5,560 nucleotides of DNA, taken from contig NVUU01000054.1 of the NCBI GenBank assembly GCA_002402025.1, positions 3,654 through 9,213 on the forward strand. Direction: 5' to 3'. The notes beneath the pieces are model-generated. The model saw only the letters and a list, made by a program, of their open reading frames with translations. It searched no databases and was not told where the DNA came from. Positions 1-5,560 of the stretch are shown piece after piece. The translations under genes and the position numbers were made by a program. Positions within the stretch are counted from its first letter, which is position 1. The number at the start of each line of letters is the position of its first letter. This DNA comes from Candidatus Aerophobota bacterium (GTDB lineage: Bacteria > Chlamydiota > Chlamydiia > Chlamydiales > GCA-2402025).

Positions 1-3000
1 TGCTTAAGCAAAGAGCAAAAAATAGCGAGGCCATACTTTTTGCAGGCATCTGCAGGTACGGGAAAAACATTTGCGATCGAGCATATCTTTGTGCGTCTTC
101 TTCTAGAACAATCAAAAAAAATAGAGTGTGAAAATATTCTTGTTGTTACTTTCACAAACGCTGCAACAAGAGAGCTTAAAAGCCGCATACATGCGGCAGT
201 TGAAACAGCGCTTGGTCAGTTGTTAACAAATAAGATCTTATTACCATATCTTATGGATCTTGATGAAGGCACAAGGCTCACCTATATCAAAAGCCTTGAA
301 AAGGCTATTTTAAATTTTGATAAAGCACAAATATTTACGATCCATAGCTTTTGTTTTCATGCACTTAAAACAAAAGGTTTTGATGCTTTTATCAATTTGG
401 ATATGGGCGAGATAGGAGAGATTTCTTATAAGGATGAACTGAAACAGACCCTTTTAGATACTCTACTCGTAGATGTAGATAAAGACTCTTTTGGACATTC
501 GGAGATCCACCATTTATTAAAAAGTTGCAAAGGAGACATTCATCTTCTTGTTGCTAAAGTCTTTAAGCTTGTTGAGAGCGAGCTTGATTACGAGGTGCTT
601 GAGGGTTTTAAGGAGCTCGCAGACACCTTTAATATGGAGCTTAAGCGGGTATTAGACACCTATTCTATAGGGAGTCTTGAAGAGGCTTTTTTGCAGATAG
701 CTCCTTTATTTAAAGGGCTTTGCAATGTAAAAAAAGAAGTGCATCCAGAGTATTTGGAACAGTTGCGCCTTCTTGAAAAGTTCTCAAAAGAGGGTCTCTA
801 TGAGGGACTATTTGATGAGATAGTCTATAGAGACAGCTTCTTCCTTGAAAAGTTCCTAGAAGAGAATGTGAAGAAAAAGGCTGAATTTAGCGAGAATTTA
901 GCGGAATATAAAGATCTCTTTTTTCTCTTAAATAACTTACTTGTGCCACCTTATAAAAAGGCAAAGGATCCAAACAAGACTCTTCTTAAGCTTGCAAAAG
1001 CTTGTCAGAATCGTATAGAAAAAGAGTATGACAAAGGAAAGATCTTTTCCTTTGATGCCTATTTAAGACTAATGCTTGAAGCTCTTCAAAATAAAAAATT
1101 TAAGGAAAAAGTCGCATCGTCTTACCATGCTGCGATCATCGATGAGTTCCAAGATACAGATCCAGTGCAGTGGAAGATTTTCAAGACATTGTTTGCGGAA
1201 GATGATTTCCCTTTATACCTTGTCGGTGATCCAAAACAATCTATCTATGCATTTAGAAATGCAGATCTTCCAACGTATCTTGAAGCATCATCGTGTTTTT
1301 CAAAAGAGAGCAAACAATCTCTTGATACAAATTACAGAAGTGAACCAGCACTTGTTGGTACGCTGAATGATTTATTTTCAAAAGACCATGCAAAAAATTG
1401 GCTATCTTCTTCTGGAAGTATTGAATATACAGAAGTGAAACCATCTCACTTTTTTGAAGATACTGTGTTTGAGGATGAAGGAAAACACGTTCATGCAGTC
1501 ATTTTTGAAGAAAAGAAATCAAGAGATAGGAGTTTTCCGAGCAAAGCTCTAGAAGATGAAGAATTATTTCCATACATTGCATCGGAAATTTTCAAAATAA
1601 AAGATCAGAAGGAAACGAGCTTTAGTGATATTGCGATTCTTATAAGAGATCGCTACCAGGGGCAAAGGCTAGAAAGAGCGCTTAGCAAATATAACATCCC
1701 GCTTCAGATTAAGAGTCATAGTCCACTGTATCAAACAAAAGCTTTTGCTTTTTTTCAAACATTGATGACTTGGTTAAATAGTCCGAATGATAAGAACCTT
1801 TTAAAAACACTCCTGGTACACCCTTATATGGGGTTTTGTCATAGAGATCTAAAGCTTGAAGAAGAGAGTCTTTCAGCATTTGATGCAATTTGCAAATTAA
1901 AAGATCTTTCGGATGTGTTTGATGAGAAAGGATTTCTTACGTTTTATCAAACATTCTTAAAAACTTCTTTTGCAAATGAAGTAGCATTTGAAAAAATCTT
2001 GTTAAAAGGAGGGAGCGCAGAGGACTATCAAGATCTTTGTCAAATCTATGAAGTGTTAATAGCTCATGTGAATCCACCCTATTTCATTCAGGACATCTTA
2101 TTTTTCTTAGAAGAATGCACGAGAAAAAAAGAAGATGAAAGTTTTATGCAAAAGGGGATCGCAAAAGAAGATGCTGTGATTGTAATGACAACACACTTAA
2201 GTAAGGGGCTTGAATTTTCGTATGTCTTTGCACTCGGTGTAGCGTCAAGATCACAGGCATCAGAAAATATACTCAGAATGAAAGACACTCTTGAGGTTTT
2301 TGATGAATCAAGCAAAGAACATCAAAGTTATTTACAAAACATCAATGAAGAAAAGATGCGGCAGCTTTATGTGGCTCTTACAAGAGCAAAAAAAAGAGTG
2401 TATCTGTTTTTTTGTTTAGATGAGGAAGGGAGAGAAATCCCTTATATGAATAGGTCTGCTATGGAACATTTTTGCAAATCTCTTGCAGACTCTTATCAAA
2501 AGAAAGATCTTCTTCAAAAGTTAAATGGCATCAATACGACAAGTCTCAAAGTAGAGAGTCATATTGAGAGTCGGGAGCTCAAAGTTTTTGAGCGAAAGAA
2601 AAAGGTTTTTGTTTTGGCAAAACCAAAAGAGTATCACAAAAAATCCAAGGAGAGGATTTTTGGATCATATTCAGCCTTTGTAAAATCAAGATCTGTATCA
2701 GAAGAAAAGATAAAACAAGAAGAAGGGACGAAAAATGTTTTTAGCCTTCCTTCGTCAAAAGAAACAGGGAATCTTCTGCATGCGATCTTAGAGAAAGTAT
2801 TTGAGAGAGGGCTTTATATTGAAAAGTCACAAAGGGTCATAAAGGCACTTATTGAACAAGAAGTGCAGGGGAGTCATCTTGATGAATGGAAAGATGTTAT
2901 CTACTTGATAATTGAGAATGTCATGCACCTAAAGCTGAGTGATGGAAAAGATGGATTTGCTCTTTCAGATATTAAACTTAAAGATGTCACAACAGAGATG

Positions 3001-3309
3001 CCATTTCATCTGTATGAGGATGAAATTCACACGATCAAAGGCTTTATTGATTTATGTATTATAGCGGATGGAAGAATGTACCTTCTTGATTGGAAATCTA
3101 ATTTTCTTGGGAATCACGTTTGTGATTATGAAGAGAAAAACCTCGTAGAGAGCATGAAGCATCATGATTACTTTTTGCAGGCAAAATTTTATAGTAGAGC
3201 TATTCGCTCTTTTGTAGAAAGCAGTGATTTAGAGTATGGCGGGATGTTTTACGTTTACTTAAGAGGTCTTAAAAAAGAGACAGCTAAGGGGGTGTATTTT
3301 GTCTCTTGA
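1..3309 (+). CDS. recB: RecBCD exonuclease V, helicase-nuclease subunit RecB (5' partial)
   Basis: RecB is the SF1A 3'-to-5' helicase and the only nuclease subunit of RecBCD, which resects double-strand breaks and loads RecA. The frame is open from base 1, so the TTG at 40 is not the true start. Walker A lysine is window codon 22 versus K29 in E. coli, so only a few N-terminal residues are probably missing. Counting TTG 40 as residue 1, I see Walker A A3-T10, motif Ia V35-L46 (TFTNAAT), TIHSF 100-104, motif II D368-EFQDTD, motif III G396-DPKQSIYAFRN, motif IV T430-NYRS, motif V T718-HLSKGLE and motif VI L776-YVALTRAK. The C-terminal nuclease domain keeps H914, D1004, D1017-W-K1019 and the Q1047-xxx-Y1051 motif, matching E. 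coli H956, D1067, D1080/K1082 and Q1110/Y1114. At least 1102 residues are present (E. coli RecB has 1180). The stop lies 11 bases inside recD, implying one transcript and coupled translation. Nothing suggests inactivation. Confidence 0.97.
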   Translation, partial: CLSKEQKIARPYFLQASAGTGKTFAIEHIFVRLLLEQSKKIECENILVVTFTNAATRELKSRIHAAVETALGQLLTNKILLPYLMDLDEGTRLTYIKSLEKAILNFDKAQIFTIHSFCFHALKTKGFDAFINLDMGEIGEISYKDELKQTLLDTLLVDVDKDSFGHSEIHHLLKSCKGDIHLLVAKVFKLVESELDYEVLEGFKELADTFNMELKRVLDTYSIGSLEEAFLQIAPLFKGLCNVKKEVHPEYLEQLRLLEKFSKEGLYEGLFDEIVYRDSFFLEKFLEENVKKKAEFSENLAEYKDLFFLLNNLLVPPYKKAKDPNKTLLKLAKACQNRIEKEYDKGKIFSFDAYLRLMLEALQNKKFKEKVASSYHAAIIDEFQDTDPVQWKIFKTLFAEDDFPLYLVGDPKQSIYAFRNADLPTYLEASSCFSKESKQSLDTNYRSEPALVGTLNDLFSKDHAKNWLSSSGSIEYTEVKPSHFFEDTVFEDEGKHVHAVIFEEKKSRDRSFPSKALEDEELFPYIASEIFKIKDQKETSFSDIAILIRDRYQGQRLERALSKYNIPLQIKSHSPLYQTKAFAFFQTLMTWLNSPNDKNLLKTLLVHPYMGFCHRDLKLEEESLSAFDAICKLKDLSDVFDEKGFLTFYQTFLKTSFANEVAFEKILLKGGSAEDYQDLCQIYEVLIAHVNPPYFIQDILFFLEECTRKKEDESFMQKGIAKEDAVIVMTTHLSKGLEFSYVFALGVASRSQASENILRMKDTLEVFDESSKEHQSYLQNINEEKMRQLYVALTRAKKRVYLFFCLDEEGREIPYMNRSAMEHFCKSLADSYQKKDLLQKLNGINTTSLKVESHIESRELKVFERKKKVFVLAKPKEYHKKSKERIFGSYSAFVKSRSVSEEKIKQEEGTKNVFSLPSSKETGNLLHAILEKVFERGLYIEKSQRVIKALIEQEVQGSHLDEWKDVIYLIIENVMHLKLSDGKDGFALSDIKLKDVTTEMPFHLYEDEIHTIKGFIDLCIIADGRMYLLDWKSNFLGNHVCDYEEKNLVESMKHHDYFLQAKFYSRAIRSFVESSDLEYGGMFYVYLRGLKKETAKGVYFVS
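3285..3294 (+). promoter_or_regulatory. Strong Shine-Dalgarno sequence for recD, inside the end of recB
   Basis: The sequence TAAGGGGGTG differs from the full anti-SD complement TAAGGAGGTG at one base, and that change still allows a G-U wobble. The G run ends 6 bases before the TTG at 3299. This site decides the recD start: no in-frame ATG occurs until well into the protein, and the TTG gives an N-terminus of the right length for RecD. Confidence 0.75.
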
Positions 3310-4987
3310 AAATCAAAACACATCTAGCCGAGAAAAGCTCTTGGAGCGTGGCTTTCTTAAAGCCGTAGACTTTGCTTTTGCAAACATCTTCAGAAAGAAA
3401 GTGTCAGAGGAGAGCTTTAGCTTTCTTTGTTATTTGTTTGCGCTTGGAAGACTTGGACATCATAGCATTCTTGTAGAAGATAGAAAAATCACTCCTGATG
3501 CTTTAGATCTTTTGCAAGATGCTGAAAAAGATCTATTCTTACTTGAATTATTGAATGGTGCACAAAACCTACCAGAGTCTCTTTGTCAAAATTTTCATGG
3601 AAGCGTGGACTTAAGACCGATTGTCAAAGATGGTGATAGATACTATCTGCAAAAGTACTTTTTACAAGAGCATCAGATTGCCTCATCTTTTGCTTCTCTT
3701 TTAGAGAGTAGCATGAAGAGCTTTACTTCTCTTGAAGTAGAAGAAGCGATGAAACCCTATGTATCATCTCTAAACCCCGAGCAACTTCTTGCTGTGAAAG
3801 GTGCTTTGCACAATAGACTTTTTATTTTGTCAGGCGGACCAGGTACGGGAAAAACCTATACTATTGAGCATTTGCTAAAGATTTATTATGAGCTTTCAAA
3901 AGAAAAGCAGCCGAGGATACTTGCTTCCGCACCGACTGGGAAAGCGACATCCCACTTAAAGCAAAAGCTTGGCGAAATCCCAAACATCGAGATCAAAACG
4001 CTCCATAGTGCTTTGAAGCTTAGAGGTAATCAAGCAGGGATACTTAGTTACGATCTTATTGTTGTAGATGAGTGCTCTATGATAGATCTTCATGTGTGGA
4101 AGACCTTTTTTGCAAATATCTTAGAAAATACAAAAGTAGTTCTTGTAGGAGATTATCATCAACTTCCTCCCGTTGAGACTGGGATGATTTTTGAAGAGCT
4201 CTTTCATGCAGCAGTAGATGCTCATGTAGAGCTTAAAGAATGCCTACGTATAGAAAATCGCGGTATTCACACCTTAGCACAATCGGTGAATGAGAACGAT
4301 TTTGAAAAGGCAGCTGAGGTTTTACAATCAAACACAAAAGATCTTAGATTTTTTGAGTTTGCAGAAGAAAAGAGTATTTTGAATATTGAAAATCTTGATT
4401 TAGAATCTGAGTTTAAACATTTTGAGGATCCTAAAAAAAGCATCCAGAATCTTCTAGAAAATCTTAAGAAAATGTGTATGCTAAGCCCCATAAACAAGGG
4501 CATCTGGGGTGTAAAAACAATCAATAGGGAGATTTATGAGTTTCTGAAAACAAGAGCAAAAAATAGTACGATGGTGATCCCCATTATGATCACGCAAACG
4601 GATTACTCAAAGAACCTCTACAATGGGGATCTTGGGATTTTGATCAATAATCTTGTAGACAGCAGAAAAGATACTACCTATTTTTACATAGAAGGGGAGA
4701 TTAAAGAATATAAAAAGCAGCTGCTTCCAAATTTTGAATACGCTTATTGTGTTACTGTTCATAAATCGCAAGGGAGTGAATTTGAGAAAGCGATGATCTT
4801 TCTTCCTGGGAAAAGTGAGATTTTCGGAAAAGAACTTCTATATACGGCCTTAACAAGAGCCAAGTATAGCTGCACGCTCTTTGCAAAAGAAGGCGTGCTC
4901 AAAAAGTGTTTTTTTGGAAGTATACAAAAAAACACTTTTAACCCACTAATGAGATATAAGAAATTAAATCTTGAAGAGAAAGCATGA
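3299..4987 (+). CDS. recD: RecBCD exonuclease V, 5'-to-3' helicase subunit RecD
   Basis: RecD is the SF1B 5'-to-3' helicase of RecBCD; it supplies the fast motor on the 5'-ended strand and controls the RecB nuclease. The protein has 562 residues (E. coli 608). Residues 1 to about 165 form the N-terminal domain that in E. coli contacts RecC, including a GDRYYLQKYFLQE stretch that resembles the E. coli GDRLYLNRMW region. Motor motifs follow in order: Walker A G180-PGTGKT (K185, versus K177 in E. coli), Ia A211-PTGKA, TLHSAL 234-239, motif II D257-ECSMID, motif III G284-DYHQLPPVETG, an arginine-bearing LKECLR segment, a WGVKTINREI segment, a MITQTDY...NGDLG segment, motif V T486-VHKSQGSEFE and motif VI Y515-TALTRAK. 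The DECSMID and QLPPVE forms differ slightly from E. coli DEASMID and QLASVE but keep the catalytic residues. The start is TTG, overlapping recB by 11 bases. RecD2 is unlikely because there is no long N-terminal extension and recB is adjacent. Confidence 0.95.
   Translation: MSLENQNTSSREKLLERGFLKAVDFAFANIFRKKVSEESFSFLCYLFALGRLGHHSILVEDRKITPDALDLLQDAEKDLFLLELLNGAQNLPESLCQNFHGSVDLRPIVKDGDRYYLQKYFLQEHQIASSFASLLESSMKSFTSLEVEEAMKPYVSSLNPEQLLAVKGALHNRLFILSGGPGTGKTYTIEHLLKIYYELSKEKQPRILASAPTGKATSHLKQKLGEIPNIEIKTLHSALKLRGNQAGILSYDLIVVDECSMIDLHVWKTFFANILENTKVVLVGDYHQLPPVETGMIFEELFHAAVDAHVELKECLRIENRGIHTLAQSVNENDFEKAAEVLQSNTKDLRFFEFAEEKSILNIENLDLESEFKHFEDPKKSIQNLLENLKKMCMLSPINKGIWGVKTINREIYEFLKTRAKNSTMVIPIMITQTDYSKNLYNGDLGILINNLVDSRKDTTYFYIEGEIKEYKKQLLPNFEYAYCVTVHKSQGSEFEKAMIFLPGKSEIFGKELLYTALTRAKYSCTLFAKEGVLKKCFFGSIQKNTFNPLMRYKKLNLEEKA
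4902..4939. repeat. Perfect 15-bp inverted repeat within the 3' end of recD
   Basis: The left arm is 4902-4916 (AAAAGTGTTTTTTTG) and the right arm 4925-4939 is its exact reverse complement, with an 8-base loop GAAGTATA. It lies in recD codons 535-547, about 46 bases before the recD stop. Only 4 of the 15 pairs are G-C, so the RNA stem would be moderately stable. It does not look like a standard intrinsic terminator: the stem is not GC-rich and the following T run is short. A role in attenuation, RNA processing or 3'-end protection before the dacB-like gene is possible but unproven, and an AT-rich chance origin is also possible. Confidence 0.6.
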
Positions 4988-5034
4988 TCCGTCTAAATTC
5001 CTGCTACTTTTTCAAAGAAAATGGTGATCTCTAG
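4984..5034 (+). other. Possible 16-codon leader ORF bridging recD and the dacB-like gene
   Basis: An ATG overlaps the recD stop in the classic ATGA arrangement and opens a 16-codon frame (MIRLNSCYFFKENGDL) ending with TAG at 5032-5034, one base before an in-frame ATG (5036) of the dacB-like gene. The purine-rich AAGAGAAAG upstream could act as a weak ribosome site. The layout would permit stepwise re-initiation from recD to the third gene. The peptide resembles nothing I know, and an ORF this short may well be chance. Confidence 0.15.
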
Positions 5035-5560
5035 AATGCTTAGATGTTTACATACAGCTATTACTTGTTTTGTTTTGACGCTGAGTGCTTCTATTTTTGC
5101 ATTCGAATCGAAAATCAAAGAAAAATCTCCAGAGAAAAGTCTTAAGAAAAATATTGAATCCGTTATTTTCCATGCAGATCCCACAGCTCAAGTGGGGATA
5201 AAGATTATTTCCTTAAAAGATGGAAACACTTTGTTTGAGAAAAATTCCAACGAAAAGTTTATTCCAGGTGGGTCCTTAAAAATTATTACAGCAGCAGCAG
5301 CGCTTCAGCTTCTTGGGCCAAACTTTTGTTTCGAGACAAATCTTTATACTAACGGCTTTGTTGATAAGGGAGTTTTGAAGGGAGACCTGTTCCTTCAAGG
5401 CTCTGGTGATCCTTCACTCACAGGTAACAACTTAGATAATCTGATCTTTGAGCTAAAGTTGCTTAATGTAAAAGAAATCGAGGGAGACCTTGTCTTTGAT
5501 GCTACAGAATTTGATGATTTACCTTTAGCACCAGGATGGATGTGGGATGAGAAACTCCTC
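5021..5560 (+). CDS. PBP4/DacB-like protein, peptidase family S13, N-terminal part (3' partial)
   Basis: Family S13 proteins are exported D-Ala-D-Ala carboxypeptidases/endopeptidases that trim or cut peptidoglycan cross-links. The 180 codons visible begin with a likely Sec signal peptide (basic R5/R8, hydrophobic residues 12-27, possible cleavage after A27; no lipobox), followed by a Lys/Glu-rich stretch and the S13 domain from about residue 45. Clear family signatures are ITAAAALQLLGPNF (89-102), LKGDLFLQGSGDPSL (119-133), GDLVFDATEF (155-164) and APGW-W (170-175), which line up with E. coli PBP4. At the nucleophile motif the protein reads P82-G-G-S-L-K87, so Gly84 occupies the position of the catalytic Ser, and Ser85 is one residue too close to Lys87. 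It may therefore be a catalytically dead relative; for this reason no symbol is given. The SxN and KTG motifs lie beyond the window. ATG 5021 is the first in the frame (TAA at 4994); ATG 5036 is an alternative start. It probably shares a transcript with recBD, although no functional link is obvious. Confidence 0.85.
   Translation, partial: MVISRMLRCLHTAITCFVLTLSASIFAFESKIKEKSPEKSLKKNIESVIFHADPTAQVGIKIISLKDGNTLFEKNSNEKFIPGGSLKIITAAAALQLLGPNFCFETNLYTNGFVDKGVLKGDLFLQGSGDPSLTGNNLDNLIFELKLLNVKEIEGDLVFDATEFDDLPLAPGWMWDEKLL
5023..5029 (+). promoter_or_regulatory. Possible ribosome binding site favouring the ATG at 5036
   Basis: GGTGATC matches the 3' half of the extended anti-SD complement (TAAGGAGGTGATC) exactly and ends 6 bases before the ATG at 5036. 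No comparable site precedes the ATG at 5021. A start at 5036 would give a shorter, typical signal peptide beginning MLRCLH. The G-rich core of the usual SD is absent, so the support is modest. Confidence 0.3.

Noticed and set aside
40..42. TTG at 40 as the start of recB
   Set aside because: The frame is open to base 1, and this TTG sits immediately before the Walker A motif, too close to it compared with other RecB proteins. The gene begins outside the window.
292..306. Small hairpin AGCCTT-GAA-AAGGCT inside recB
   Set aside because: A 6-bp stem with a 3-base loop in the middle of a coding region is common by chance and has no gene boundary nearby.
1736..1747. 12-base perfect palindrome CAAAAGCTTTTG
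   Set aside because: Short, AT-rich, inside recB coding sequence, and encodes ordinary Lys/Ala/Phe codons; expected by chance.
2088..2315. Minus-strand open frames opposite recB and recD (also 1253-1444, 4267-4524 and 4993-5184)
   Set aside because: They lie wholly opposite well-supported genes, have no recognisable domains, and look like antisense shadows of biased codons.
3350..3364. Small hairpin GGCTTT-CTT-AAAGCC early in recD
   Set aside because: It is about 50 bases after the start, too far to block the ribosome site, and short enough to be chance.
4552..4566. 15-base repeat AAGAGCAAAAAATAG also found at 11-25
   Set aside because: Low complexity, in different genes, with no shared flanks; consistent with A-rich composition.
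4955..4960. TATAAG as a possible -10 box for the dacB-like gene
   Set aside because: No matching -35 element at a suitable distance upstream; AT-rich coding sequence produces such hexamers often.

Overview
The window reads as a stretch of an AT-rich bacterial chromosome with three genes on the + strand, packed almost end to end: a nearly complete recB (cut at its 5' end by the window edge), a complete recD, and the first 180 codons of a dacB-like gene (penicillin-binding protein 4, peptidase family S13). No RNA gene, insertion sequence, phage gene or CRISPR array is visible, and no stretch longer than about 35 bases lacks a gene. The low GC, the A/T-ending codon use, and a RecB N-terminus that from memory resembles chlamydial RecB suggest a member of the Chlamydiae (perhaps an environmental lineage). 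A low-GC gammaproteobacterium is an alternative. This placement is inference only.

Layout: 1-3309 is recB, the 3'-to-5' helicase plus nuclease subunit of RecBCD (exonuclease V). 3299-4987 is recD, the 5'-to-3' helicase subunit, which starts with TTG inside the end of recB behind a near-perfect Shine-Dalgarno sequence. 5021-5560 is the start of an exported PBP4-like protein, 33 bases after recD. All helicase motifs of RecB and RecD and the RecB nuclease residues are present, so the pair looks functional. recC, the third subunit, is not in the window and probably lies just upstream, as in the recC-recB-recD order of other bacteria.

The most interesting point is in the third gene. Where family S13 carries the nucleophile motif P-A/G-S-x-x-K, this protein reads P-G-G-S-L-K, so glycine replaces the catalytic serine while the surrounding fold signature is well kept. 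This may be a non-catalytic PBP4 relative. Secondary points are a perfect 15-bp inverted repeat inside the 3' end of recD, the tight translational arrangement at both gene junctions, and a 16-bp exact repeat shared by the Walker A codons of recB and recD. I do not see a convincing new multi-gene system here.
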